Source: Gibbula magus | Lineage: Eukaryota; Mollusca; Gastropoda; Trochida; Trochidae | Direction: 5' to 3' | Assembly: GCA_936450465.1 (NCBI GenBank) | Contig: OW388291.1 | Location: forward strand, 80,303,436 to 80,367,435 | DNA length: 64,000 bases | Part shown: positions 10,035 through 21,439 of the stretch, piece by piece | How the letters are laid out: each line of letters begins with the position of its first letter | How positions within the stretch are numbered: position 1 is the stretch's first letter | The notes under the pieces: model-generated | The model's database searches: none | What the model was told of the DNA's origin: nothing | What the model saw: only the letters and a program-made list of their open reading frames with translations | Position numbers and translations under genes: made by a program

Positions 10035-12860
10035 TCATGATTTGAAACTTGATGTTGGCTCATTGGTCTTCTCACCCGGGAAAACAGTTTTAATTGCTGG
10101 TTATTTATAGCATGATACGAGGCAGAAGTTGCAAAGAGAATCAGGGTTGTCCAAATCCAATGCCTCTCTATGGAAATGTAACAAAATAAAGATTTTCAGA
10201 TATCTGAAATATCAAAAGGCACCTCTACAGTTAGTGGATATTACACATGGAAAGATTAAGGAGGATATCATGAAAGTTTTTTTAGTTCTGCTCCGGAAAA
10301 GAAATGATTCCAGATAGATGGACAAACAGATAGACAGGGCGACAACTATTTCCAGGGTATTACAAACCGGTGGATTAATAAAAACTATTTAGTTGTATTT
10401 AACAAAGATGAAAACAAAGTTGGCACAAAATTGCTGGTAAAGAAAAGAAGCTGACGTTTTTCAGTGATTCAGGAATTTGTATTTGCCCATAGCAGTGTCC
10501 ATTTTACTTACTCCAAGGTAACGTTTACTTCCCTCAGGCTGTAAAGTGCTAATTTCCAGGACTGAGGACAACAAGAGAGTTGAAGCATCAAAAGAGACTT
10601 AATGTAGTTTATGGAATTTTTAAAATTGCTTTACCTTCATCCTTATGATTTTAAAGTTTTATACTGTTAGTTTCATATGTGTATTCAGTTTATCTAGACT
10701 TGCTGAATAGGATCTAGACTGTATTTAAGGCTCTTATATTTAATACAGTCTTGGGGCAGGACTGGGATCAAAACTGATACTCAACATGTGGTTTGTGGGA
10801 TAACTGGGGAAATCAAAGTAGTAATGGCCAGCGGAATGGGTTTAATTGTACGAACTTCCACCTTGGTACATGTTGCCCTTATCTGAGAGGGTTCGCTGGC
10901 AGGAATAATAGAGAGAGTCTGGCAAGCACCTGTACCACTCATGGTGAGATACCTGCATGGAATAGGTCTCCTCTAATACCTGATATTCTGCTGTCTCAAA
11001 TCCTGAATGTTATACATGTGCTAAAAAATCAGCTTAAAAACTAGTCAATCCATGGTGAAATTCAAACTAAATAAATAAAAAATTACGAGATCATGGGCTG
11101 TGGGATGGACCTCTTTTGCAGTAGGTGAAGCATTTAAATTCTCTTAAACCACAAGTGAGATTCAGTCCTGTAACTACTGGTACTATAAAACTTGAATATT
11201 TTCTTAATGTAAGATATACTTTACATCTTGTACAGTTATCAGTAAGTGATGAAATGTTGATGTCAACTAAATGAACTACTTCGGAACTGAGCCTCATCAG
11301 CTCTCTTTGTCCTGTTCCTTGATTGTGTATCATGCATATAATTTAGAGACCGTGCAGACAGTCTAGATCTAGAATATAAAATAGCAACCTCAGAAAAAAT
11401 CTCAAACAAGTTGCGATACATTTAAATCAAAATAAAATCTTTGACTTCATTTAAGTCTATTGAGCTCATAGGTTGAAATATTCAGGTTCAAAGAAATGTG
11501 CACAAAATGTTCTGTTAAACAATACTTCCCTATTGAAATGTTTGACCTCCATTTTTATGTCAAATTATTATTATATTCATTATTTATAATAGATTTGATA
11601 TCAAATTGTATGAACCTTTCAATATCCTGGACTCAAGTAGAAAAGAGATTTTCATTTCAAACAAAAAATATCATGTATTATCTATTTCCTTAATTTATAC
11701 ATGTACTGATATAAGTTGCCTTTTTGATCACCATAACTTTATTATACATTGATTGTATTCTACCTCCAAACATGTACTTCTGAACTGAAATGGAATATAA
11801 AAAAAACCCAAAAAACTATTTCGTTAATATCCATAATACAACATGATTTCTACACTTATTCTCACCAGACAATGCTTGTATTTGATTATAACAGCCACGA
11901 ACTAAGTTGTTTGTGTAAATGCTTGCTGTGAGGAACATCAACAAATGAGGTGAGCTGGTACCCTGCCTCAAGTGCTGTTTTCCTTCCACTAGTTCCAACC
12001 TGACAGGGAACAATGAGCTTACCAGACAACTAGCTACAAGTTGATATAACACGGCCCCAGTGTCATAACTGATCATGATTAGCTGCTTCCTTCGTTACCG
12101 ACCTGATACACAATGTTCTGTGGGTGATGTTCTCACAGACTGGGCTGCTAGCTTTATAAACAGTGTTGAAGAACTCTATGTATACATGTATATACATCTC
12201 AGCTGTGGAAATGTGATCCACAAGTGGCTCAATACTCCTTTGCTTTTTTCATAGTTGCCATGGAAACAACAAAAGAACTAGAAATTTTCTCTCGTTCTTA
12301 TATTTCTTGTGTATCAAAGTTTTCACAGAAAAATATAGCATGTCTGTCTTCTACCAGCTGACTTCAAGATGTCATCTTGACAAATGTCCCTGTTGCACAT
12401 GGATTAAATGCATGATGTGGAAGGTTTTCTATTATATTTTGTATTTTGTATAAGAAAGTGTTTCAGTGTGACAGTCAAAACTTATTTGGGACTTTCTTAA
12501 TATCATCTAAATCTGTAAGAGGAAAAATAACTTCAAAATTCATATCACTTTGATGTGAACCTATCTACTAGTTCTATTTCTATTTTCTCATGTTTCTCAT
12601 CTTCCGACCGCCCAAAATATTCCTTCAGACCCATGTTTCAAAACAATTCTTTTGTTTATCATGACACTGCTGACAGGAAGATATTTAGGCCTTTGAACAA
12701 AAATATCAGGCCTGAAATGAGATTTAGAAAATAAATCATAGTTAGCCTATTTAATAATTGCAGCATCTTATTTCCATGTATAAAATGTTAGCATATCAAT
12801 ACATACAAATCATATATCGTAACTGACACTCAGTTCTTCACAACCTCATAGCCATAAATA
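10035..12860. other. Intergenic, no supportable gene
   Basis: Contains a decayed GATGGACAAACAGATAGACA tract near 10315, probably a relic of a pearl-like microsatellite. The stretch 10760-11040 has some open frame on both strands but no domain or splice structure that I can defend. Confidence 0.45.
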
Positions 12861-12865
12861 CAGGA

Positions 12866-13050
12866 CAGTCTGATTGAAATCAACCATGTTCCAAAGAATA
12901 AAATGTTTTGAAATAATGCATCTACCTTGACACGAACAGGTTCCGGAGATTCCTCACAACAAGGTCTGAGGACACCCCGTATAGGCACGTGTTCCGTACC
13001 AGTTTAGCGCAGACAAAGTTCTGTCTTGTTCGAGACCAAAACGGCCCTAA
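12866..13050 (+). repeat. One end of the CAGTCTG inverted-repeat element
   Basis: Starts CAGTCTGATTGAAATCAACC and continues through GCATCTACC, ACGAACAGGTTC and AGTTTAGCGCAGACAA, matching the right terminal repeat (complement) of the complete element at 53743-54160. No partner end is visible downstream, so this is a truncated or solo-end copy. Confidence 0.7.
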
Positions 13051-13139
13051 ATTTGTTTAATTGTAAGTGAGAACATGCAATTTTTTACTCTAGAAATATA
13101 CGACTTTTAGCTGATGTTGCTGTATTTCATGCAATTCAC

Positions 13140-13449
13140 AACAATGTTACACTTTCATACCACGAGTTGATAAAAGTTACAAATATCCGAGTATTGTCAA
13201 GGATATTTTCATTTTTATCAATGAGTGTTGATATATTTGATATTAGGAAGACACAAGGGTGAGATTCTATTTATCATCCAAAATCATTCATCTTTTAAAA
13301 TGTTTCATCTATGAGCACAGGACTGTCATTTGACTACCAATGCAATGATGTCATAACTTTGTGATGTCATCATGTTTATGACATCATAGATTTGTGATGT
13401 CATTACTCCATGACACAAACGGTATCTCATGTGGAACACAATTTTGATT
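13140..13449. repeat. Dispersed repeat shared with 49500-49797
   Basis: Shares GAGTGTTGATATATT, GACACAAGGGTGAGATTCTA and TTTATCATCCAAAATCATTC with the segment beside the THAP gene. Between 13345 and 13410 it carries four copies of TGATGTCAT or its complement ATGACATCA. Probably part of one composite mobile element with the hairpin that follows. Confidence 0.65.
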
Positions 13450-13626
13450 GATAAATAGAGGATATCTGTCTTTTCTTGACTAATACCATGTTTATCTCAT
13501 CGAGTGAGGTAGAAAGGTTATATTTTCACGAGTGGCGGAGCCACGAGTGAAAATATATAACTTTTCTACCTCAAGAGATGAGATAAACATGGTATTAGTC
13601 AAGAATTGACGGATATTCTATTTATT
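13450..13626. repeat. 177-bp near-perfect inverted repeat (hairpin)
   Basis: Arms of about 85 bp meet at 13538 with a 3-nt spacer (GTGGC-GGA-GCCAC). Matching blocks include TTGACTAATACCATG with CATGGTATTAGTCAA, and GAGGTAGAAA with TTTCTACCTC. Outer ends match GATAAATAGA with TCTATTTATT. Such a structure would form a long snapback RNA if transcribed. Confidence 0.9.
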
Positions 13627-13870
13627 ATATGATATTATCATGTAATTACGTCCGAAAAGGGTCGTTTTCACGCCAAGCGACGGCAAGGAACAACCCGTCA
13701 CCACAGTAACACTGTGACGTCATAAGCCAAATCGCCGCGCGAGACCATTGTTTTATGACGTCAAATTATATCAGTCACCGTTCGCAGTGAAAATATAAGT
13801 TATTTTCACTGTAGCTTGATAGACAGTTTATTTCACTGATAAATCTCAGTATTTCACTGCTCGTCATATA
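13627..13870. repeat. Mobile-element body with two CRE palindromes
   Basis: Contains perfect TGACGTCA palindromes at 13715-13722 and 13756-13763, followed by repeated TTTCACTG/CAGTGAAA motifs up to the terminal CATATAATAAAT. The end resembles the TTTATTATATGA that closes the preceding hairpin, suggesting that 13450-13870 is one element with related ends. Confidence 0.55.
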
Positions 13871-14160
13871 ATAAATCATGTTTAATGAAATCTGAAATAC
13901 TTCAGTAATTAATTTGGATTTATGTCACTGACCTGAATTAGAATGACAAATTCCTACTTTTTTTTGCTACTGACTAGAACAACTTTTGGTAATGAAACAT
14001 AAAAGAAAATGTCGATGGCCTCACACTGTTTGTTTGATGAGTGGGTAAGATATTTGAACATTCTTTGATGGTCAGATATGGTTTTAATCCTGTTATGATC
14101 TGTATCTCATCAGACTTTAAATAATTAAGTCCTTTAAGGGCATTTAGAAGTAGCATACAT

Positions 14161-14307
14161 AAGAACAGGAAGATTTTCTGGATAACATCTTCTTTAATGT
14201 GAAAATACACAATGTTTTGGTGTATATGCTGATATATATGCATATACCCTGAATGTTGTGTATTTTCACATTAAAGAAGTTGTCATCCAGAAAATCTTCC
14301 TGTTCTT
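14161..14307. repeat. 147-bp fold-back element
   Basis: Arms 14161-14213 and 14255-14307 are complementary over 53 bp with about four mismatches (AAGAACAGGAAGATTTTCTG pairs with CAGAAAATCTTCCTGTTCTT); the loop is 41 nt. A solo arm recurs at about 61214-61256 in an intron of the plus-strand gene, so it is a dispersed family. Confidence 0.85.
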
Positions 14308-14750
14308 ATATTATGTAAGGTTGAAAATAGGTGTTTAGGGCGGCTCTCTTATTAGGTCGACAGTCACCAAATCTACAATTCATAATCCGTGATTATGAAT
14401 TGGCTTTCATGGGCTTTTTGATCTGGAGAAGAAGATGAAAATAGGTTATGTCTACAGAGTCAATAAATATTCACTATTAATCCCCTATTGAAAACAGTTT
14501 CTGCAACAGAAAACTGCTTTTTCAAAAGGATGTGCAGTATAGAATGATCTGACATCTTACATCTAGGGGTTCATATTTCCTTTCTAAAGCTGACAGGTCT
14601 AGTCCAGTATTGCATCACCAAAACTGGCTCAACTCAAAGTTTTCAGTAAACACATGTCCAAGGGTTACTCTATGATAGATCTCCTCAGGGGTTCATACAA
14701 TCAACTTAGAGTATCAGTGAAATCCATATTTCATGTATCTATCTAAATCT

Positions 14751-14798
14751 GAGTGCTGAAGTGGAGTGCTGAAGTGGAGTGCTGTAGTGGAGTGTTGC
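14751..14798. repeat. Short tandem repeat, 13-bp unit
   Basis: About 3.5 copies of GAGTGCTGAAGTG with minor variation. Confidence 0.8.
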
Positions 14799-14819
14799 AC
14801 CTCCTCCATGAGCTGCTGT

Positions 14820-16215
14820 TAAGATTCCGGGAGTCTGGTTCACCAGAGGATCTCTCCAGGGGTTCATACATGATCCAGATAGTATTCCTACAAGACTTGG
14901 ACAGACTCTCAAATAACTAATTTGCTGGAAGATTTAGGATACATATTGATATGTAGGAAAGGAGTAACACTTCATATAGAGTTTTAAGTATGCATGATAA
15001 CGAGCCAGCTCAAAAGCATAAATTTGTCCATTTTTATGGTAAAATTTACTGGTACTGATAAAAAGTATCAAGGTCACGGATCCACAAATATTAAAGCCCC
15101 TAAATATTTGTTCTTTGCTCTTTACAGGGTCAATAAAAATACATGTACCTTAAAATGTTACCTTTGTAGAGAGATAATTTGTATACTGTCATATTTTGTG
15201 ATATGAAATGTATTTATGAATTTGAAATTGTAAAATAAAACCAGGTCAGAGGTTCTATAGTTTATACACTCCTTCAAGTGACTGCATAATACTTAGAAAA
15301 TTTGGATTCACTTGATTAATTTTCTAGGTATGTTATCTGTTGAGATTTTGAATGAAGAACGAGAAAATAATCATTGCAGAGACTGAGAGACCGACTAAGC
15401 TCTGATTCTGTGTAAGACAGAAGGTTATCTATCATCATCTCAGATCAACATAACGTCTGTTTCCTGCTTACAGACACTTTATAGCATATAAGCAAAAATG
15501 TTACATCATCTTATATTTCCTTGACTGTTATAAAGAGGCACTTCCAATTTGTTCCTGTGTCCTGTAAAAAATGAACTATGATGGTGAATGAAAAAGCATC
15601 ATGCATGTCACATTAACCGTAACATTAGCTCTTATCTAGTACTTAACAACATTACATGTGCATGCTTGGGCTTGATGGTGGCTGACATATTACATGAGCA
15701 CGGTTGGTGGCTGAATATTAGATTTTGGCAAAGAAAGCTCATCAACAAAGAGGTACTTGATTGTCCCATTATCATTTTCTCTTTTATACAATATCGGAGA
15801 AATTTCTAATTTGCAATCTTTTGCACTTAATGGCCTATGTGAAAAGTAATAATAAGCACTAATACAGAAGTACTCAAAGAGTCACAATAAGGATCACAAT
15901 TCTTGCTTTAAAATATTTTATACTCTATGAGATAATAACCAACAACAGTATCTTGAAACCATTTTCTGTTATTCAAAATGAAAAATATATGCTATTATTT
16001 TCATGATTTACTATTTATTATGAATAATTTCTCACAATTCTCTGATAGCATGTACCTCTTGAGCACGACCCTGAAGAACCTTTACAGAATCTCCTTGACA
16101 GGTATACATTACAGATCATAACCAACTGATGCCTACTAAACACTTTCAAGATGTAGATCATCCCAATACCTTTACCTCTCAGCACTAACAGGGGAATAGT
16201 CTTATAGAACCTATT
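14820..16215. other. Intergenic, no gene seen
   Basis: No recognisable coding, RNA or repeat feature up to the edge of the 42-bp array. Confidence 0.45.
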
Positions 16216-16232
16216 TCAAGCACAGATCTGTG

Positions 16233-19198
16233 ACAAGCCTGCAAGCACAGCTCAGTTACCGAATTCCCCTACAGACAAGCCTGCAAGCACAGCTCAGTTA
16301 CCGAGTTCCCCTACAGACAAGCCTGCAAGCACAGTTCAGTTACCGAGTTCCCCTACAGACAAGCCTGCAAGCACAGTTCAGTTACCGAGTTCCCCTACAG
16401 ACAAGCCTGCAAGAACAGCTGGGTGACTGAGTTCCCCTACAGACAAGCCTGCAAGCACAGCTCAGTTACCAAGTTCCCCTACAGACAAGCCTGCAAGCAC
16501 AGCTCAGTAACAGAGTTCCCCTACAGTCAAGCCTGCAAGCACAGTTCAGTTACAGAGTTCCCCTACAGTCAAGCCTGCAAGCACAGCTCAGTTACCGAGT
16601 TCCCCTACAGACAAGCCTGCAAGCACAGCTGGGTGACTGAGTTCCCCTACAGACAAGCCTGCAAGCACAGCTGGGTGACTGAGTTCCCCTACAGACAAGC
16701 ACGCAAGCACAGCTCAGTTACCAAGTTCCCCTACAGACAAGCCTGCAAGCACAGCTCAGTTACCGAGTTCCCCTACAGACAAGCCTGCAAGCACAGCTCA
16801 GTTACCGAGTTCCCCTACAGACAAGCCTGCAAGCACAGTTCAGTTACCGAGTTCCCCTACAGACAAGCCTGCAAGAACAGCTGGGTGACTGAGTTCCCCT
16901 ACAGACAAGCCTGCAAGCACAGTTCAGTTACCGAGTTCCCCTACAGACAAGCCTGCAAGAACAGCTGGGTGACTGAGTTCCCCTACAGACAAGCCTGCAA
17001 GCACAGCTCAGTTACAGAGTTCCCCTACAGACAAGCCTGCAAGCACAGCTGGGTGACTGAGTTCCCCTACAGACAAGCACGCAAGCACAGCTCGGTTACA
17101 GAGTTCCCCTACAGTCAAGCCTGCAAGCACAGCTCAGTTACCGAGTTCCCCTACAGACAAGCCTGCAAGCACAGCTGGGTGACTGAGTTCCCCTACAGAC
17201 AAGCCTGCAAGCACAGCTGGGTGACTGAGTTCCCCTACAGACAAGCACGCAAGCACAGCTCAGTTACCGAGTTCCCCTACAGACAAGCCTGCAAGCACAG
17301 TTCAATTACCGAGTTCCCCTACAGACAAGCCTGCAAGCACAGCTGGGTGACTGAGTTCCCCTACAGACAAGCCTGCAAGCACAGCTCAGTTACCGAGTTC
17401 CCCTACAGACAAGCCTGCAAGCACAGCTCAATTACCGAGTTCCCCTACAGACAAGCCTGCAAGCACAGCTCAGTTACCGAGATCCCCTACAGACAAGCCT
17501 GCAAGCACAGCTCAGTTACCGAGTTCCCCTACAGACAAGCCTGCAAGCACAGCTGGGTGACTGAGTTCCCCTACAGTCAAGCCTGCAAGCACAGCTCAGT
17601 TACCGAGATCCCCTACAGACAAGCCTGCAAGCACAGCTCAGTTACCGAGTTCCCCTACAGACAAGCCTGCAAGCACAGCTGGGTGACTGAGTTCCCCTAC
17701 AGACAAGCCTGCAAGCACAGCTCAGTTACCGAGTTCCCCTACAGACAAGCCTGCAAGCACAGCTCAGTTACCGAGTTCCCCTACAGACAAGCCTGCAAGC
17801 ACAGCTCAGTTACCGAGTTCCCCTACAGACAAGCCTGCAAGCACAGCTGGGTGACTGAGTTCCCCTACAGACAAGCCTGCAAGCACAGCTGGGTGACTGA
17901 GTTCCCCTACAGACAAGCACGCAAGCACAGCTCAGTTACCGAGTTCCCCTACAGACAAGCCTGCAAGCACAGCTCAGTTACCGAGTTCCCCTACAGACAA
18001 GCCTGCAAGCACAGCTCAGTTACCGAGTTCCCCTGCAGACAAGCCTGCAAGCACAGCTCAGTTACCGAGTTCCCCTACAGACAAGCCTGCAAGCACAGCT
18101 CAGTTACCAAGTTCCCCTACAGACAAGCCTGCAAGCACAGCTCAGTTACCGAGTTCCCCTACAGACAAGCCTGCAAGCACAGCTGGGTGACTGAGTTCCC
18201 CTACAGACAAGCCTGCAAGAATAGCTGGGTGACTGAGTTCCCCTACAGACAAGCCTGCAAGCACAGCTCAGTTACCGAGTTCCCCTACAGACAAGCCTGC
18301 AAGCACAGCTCAGTTACCGAGTTCCCCTACAGACAAGCCTGCAAGCACAGCTCAGTTACCGAGTTCCCCTACAGACAAGCCTGCAAGCACAGCTCAGTTA
18401 CCGAGTTCCCCTTCAGACAAGCCTGCAAGCACAGCTCAGTTACCGAGTTCCCCTACAGACAAGCCTGCAAGCACAGCTCAGTTACCGAGTTCCCCTACAG
18501 ACAAGCCTGCAAGCACAGCTCAGTTACCGAGATCCCCTACAGACAAGCCTGCAAGCACAGCTCAGTTACCGAGTTCCCCTTCAGACAAGCCTGCAAGCAC
18601 AGCTCAGTTACCGAGTTCCCCTACAGACAAGCCTGCAAGCACAGCTCAGTTACCGAGTTCCCCTACAGACAAGCCTGCAAGCACAGTTCAGTTACCGAGT
18701 TCCCCTACAGACAAGCCTGCAAGCACAGCTCAGTTACCGAGTTCCCCTACAGACAAGCCTGCAAGCACAGCTCAGTTACCGAGATCCCCTACAGACAAGC
18801 CTGCAAGCACAGCTCAGTTACCGAGTTCCCCTTCAGACAAGCCTGCAAGCACAGCTCAGTTACCGAGTTCCCCTACAGACAAGCCTGCAAGCACAGTTCA
18901 GTTACCGAGATCCCCTACAGACAAACCTGCAAGCACAGCTCAGTTACCGAGTTCCCCTACAGACAAGCCTGCAAGCACAGCTCAGTTACCGAGTTCCCCT
19001 ACAGACAAGCCTGCAAGCACAGCTCAGTTACCGAGTTCCCCTACAGACAAGCCTGCAAGCACAGTTCAGTTACCGAGTTCCCCTACAGACAAGCCTGCAA
19101 GCACAGCTCAGTTACCGAGTTCCCCTACAGACAAGCCTGCAAGCACAGCTCAGTTACCGAGTTCCCCTACAGACAAGCCTGCAAGCACAGCTGGGTGA
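16233..19198 (+). repeat. Tandem array of about 71 copies of a 42-bp unit
   Basis: Consensus unit begins ACAGACAAGCCTGCAAGCAC and continues AGCTCAGTTACCGAGTTCCCCT. Two main variants alternate: CTCAGTTACCGAG and CTGGGTGACTGAG, which differ at five positions. Minor variants are GCACGC for GCCTGC, AAGAACAG for AAGCACAG, and GAGATC for GAGTTC. Variant order repeats: two GGGTGAC units followed by a GCACGC unit occurs at least three times, which shows blocks of several units were duplicated together. Copies are highly similar, so expansion is recent or homogenised. Confidence 0.97.
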
Positions 19199-19458
19199 CT
19201 AGAGGGTGTACAATGGTGGAGGCAGGTAAAGCTGGAATCTGTGGACTAAGCACTACAGAGTCTGTGATACCTATTCCACAGCATGCTCTATTATTAGATA
19301 GGATTGCAATGGAATGTCAGTATTCTGCTAGCAGGGTGATGCGAGTGGTTATTCCGCTGGAGGATATTACTGTTACCCTACACCTGTTCCTATCTCTGTA
19401 TTCGATCTCTATCTCATGTACTGTTATATATCTAACTGTGTTTGAGATTGCCTGCTAA
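16234..19458 (+). CDS. Continuous open frame through the 42-bp array (doubtful gene)
   Basis: The frame encodes 14-residue repeats FPYRQACKHSSVTE and is open for 1074 codons from just after a TGA at 16231 to the stop ending at 19458. It is the only forward frame open in both unit variants; the TDKPASTAQLPSSP and SLQAQLSYRVPLQT frames are broken by TGA in the GGGTGAC variant, and all three minus frames contain stops. No ATG occurs within the repeats, so translation would need an upstream exon; no strong polypyrimidine acceptor precedes it. After the array the frame runs 86 more codons, ending with a hydrophobic stretch (LHLFLSLYSISISCTVIYL). Variation includes silent changes (AGC/AGT, ACC/ACA) but also many replacements. 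It may be chance from a period divisible by three. Confidence 0.2.
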   Translation, partial: QACKHSSVTEFPYRQACKHSSVTEFPYRQACKHSSVTEFPYRQACKHSSVTEFPYRQACKNSWVTEFPYRQACKHSSVTKFPYRQACKHSSVTEFPYSQACKHSSVTEFPYSQACKHSSVTEFPYRQACKHSWVTEFPYRQACKHSWVTEFPYRQARKHSSVTKFPYRQACKHSSVTEFPYRQACKHSSVTEFPYRQACKHSSVTEFPYRQACKNSWVTEFPYRQACKHSSVTEFPYRQACKNSWVTEFPYRQACKHSSVTEFPYRQACKHSWVTEFPYRQARKHSSVTEFPYSQACKHSSVTEFPYRQACKHSWVTEFPYRQACKHSWVTEFPYRQARKHSSVTEFPYRQACKHSSITEFPYRQACKHSWVTEFPYRQACKHSSVTEFPYRQACKHSSITEFPYRQACKHSSVTEIPYRQACKHSSVTEFPYRQACKHSWVTEFPYSQACKHSSVTEIPYRQACKHSSVTEFPYRQACKHSWVTEFPYRQACKHSSVTEFPYRQACKHSSVTEFPYRQACKHSSVTEFPYRQACKHSWVTEFPYRQACKHSWVTEFPYRQARKHSSVTEFPYRQACKHSSVTEFPYRQACKHSSVTEFPCRQACKHSSVTEFPYRQACKHSSVTKFPYRQACKHSSVTEFPYRQACKHSWVTEFPYRQACKNSWVTEFPYRQACKHSSVTEFPYRQACKHSSVTEFPYRQACKHSSVTEFPYRQACKHSSVTEFPFRQACKHSSVTEFPYRQACKHSSVTEFPYRQACKHSSVTEIPYRQACKHSSVTEFPFRQACKHSSVTEFPYRQACKHSSVTEFPYRQACKHSSVTEFPYRQACKHSSVTEFPYRQACKHSSVTEIPYRQACKHSSVTEFPFRQACKHSSVTEFPYRQACKHSSVTEIPYRQTCKHSSVTEFPYRQACKHSSVTEFPYRQACKHSSVTEFPYRQACKHSSVTEFPYRQACKHSSVTEFPYRQACKHSSVTEFPYRQACKHSWVTRGCTMVEAGKAGICGLSTTESVIPIPQHALLLDRIAMECQYSASRVMRVVIPLEDITVTLHLFLSLYSISISCTVIYLTVFEIAC

Positions 19459-21430
19459 TATCCTTTAAAATTTGGAAAATAATACGAAACAAATTGATTT
19501 TCAAAGAGAAGGGAAAGAGCATGTATCTTTTTCCCCGAAGAATTGGATAATTTGTTTCTATTGTTTCTTTGACAAATAGACTTAAACTTTGGTATTATTT
19601 CAAAGCATTAAATTATTCTGTCAATATTCATTTGACTTACAAACTAAAATACAATTATTGTTTATAGCATCAGCATTATTTTGACTTTCATTTACTGAGC
19701 ACATAACTGCTAAAATAATGCTGATATCTGGATTAAGAAAACATACCATTCTTATTAAACTTTTGAATACAATACTGTAACCATGACAAGTTTACTTCCC
19801 ATCTCCCATGTTGAGATAAATAGTTCCAGTTGTTTTCCTTCCATCATAGCATACACAAGGTCGTTAGAACTAATTATTCAATTAGCTCACCCAGTCTCAT
19901 ATGTTTTGTCTCAGAACAGACCAAACAGCTTTCTCAGCTGTTCGCACTGCATTATGGGTAATAAAAGAACTGCCAAGAGGTTGTTTGGTGTTTTGTTTGA
20001 ATACAGAGGCTCAAAGGTTGTGTACGTTATTTTTTGTGTACAAAAGTTCAGGAATGAAAGGGATTATCTTTGACAAGTTATTTCATTGAGAAGATTGTAT
20101 TTTATGATGACCAAGAAAAATACATTCATAATAATAAATGGTTTAATATTCAAGTCATTCTTTTGTTCATAAGAACTTACAGAAGTAGAACTATAGCGTT
20201 ATTAAAATTGAAGACGGTAACTCTTGGTTTTCTGGTTTTGTTTCTAGTTTAGGTTTATTGTGTCTTTTATCCAAAAATGTAAGAAAATTTGGGGGTCACC
20301 GAACGATTTAAAGATTTATCGGCATTAATAATAATAATAATACTCCCGTCGGCAAATTACGCCATTTTTGACTGATTCGATGTCTTTAGATGAAGCGCTC
20401 GCTTTCAACGAATAAGCTCAGAATCCTTTCAAATACATTTCAGTAACATACGGGGATGCATAGAAAGTCTATATTTTGAAAATTAATGACACTGGAAAGA
20501 GAAACAAAATTAAATTAAGCACCTTTTAATTAAAAACAGCATTTTTCTCATCGTTTTCCCATATTGAACAGGATTTCTCACTAACACACATATTTTAGAT
20601 ATTGCTAAAAATGCAATATAATGTGCACATTTGAATAAACAAACGAATTCAGAAATAAAAATAGAGCCACTGGCTCTGAAGCTCATCAGGAATCATGTTA
20701 TTAATTATCCCTAAGGAAAAGGTTAAGATATCACATACAGTAATAAGTCATTGCTCAGTCATCATATTTATTGTCAAAATTGGTTACACATTAATCCATA
20801 TTCATTATAAATAATAAATATTGTTTTACTTCCTATTTTTATCCTGGAATTATCAACATTTATTACATAATGAAAAAGAGCCCCTATTTGTTTCTAAAAA
20901 TCCTGTTTCTCAAAGACTCATAGTTTCATAGGATTCTTTTCAATATTAATTAATAAATTCTTTTGAGCATCTGAGTGTAAGACTAAATCAGTAACACAGC
21001 AGAGAAGTAACCTGAAACCTCCGCGTATTAGCTAGCTGCTGTTTGCATCTCTGCCAGGGAGTGGTCACTCCCCAGGTCAGCACCTGCAATTACGCAACAT
21101 GCAGACCCTGGACTCACAGCCAGTAAATTATATATTTTAAATTTTGTTTATTTTTCTTTATTGGAAAAGAAGATGTGGTATGACAAACTCATGTAGCTAG
21201 TTTTAATAGTCTTATCTTACTTCATCACTAGCACATATCTAATGTAAAATAAAACATTTCTTAACCCTTTTAAAAAAAACTCCTATGCATCCTGTCACAA
21301 TATTCAGTTCACATGCTATTCAATAGTTCTTATTTCACATTGATTACATCAAGCATGTCCATAATGTAGTATTACTCTTAAGCTGACATATGAAGTGCAC
21401 ATAAAATCTCATTATCTTCACAGTTCAATA
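19459..21430. other. Intergenic with MITE relic
   Basis: Non-coding. About 20880-20985 (GAGCCCCTATTTG ... TCTGAGTGTAAGACTA) matches the 148-bp MITE family of 4460-4607 in reverse orientation, decayed and without clear target duplications. Confidence 0.5.
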
Positions 21431-21439
21431 ACACAGCTG

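Noticed and set aside
16233..19198. Regular 42-bp repeats as a CRISPR array
   Set aside because: There are no unique spacers; the repeats are head to tail with no gaps, and the window is animal nuclear DNA.
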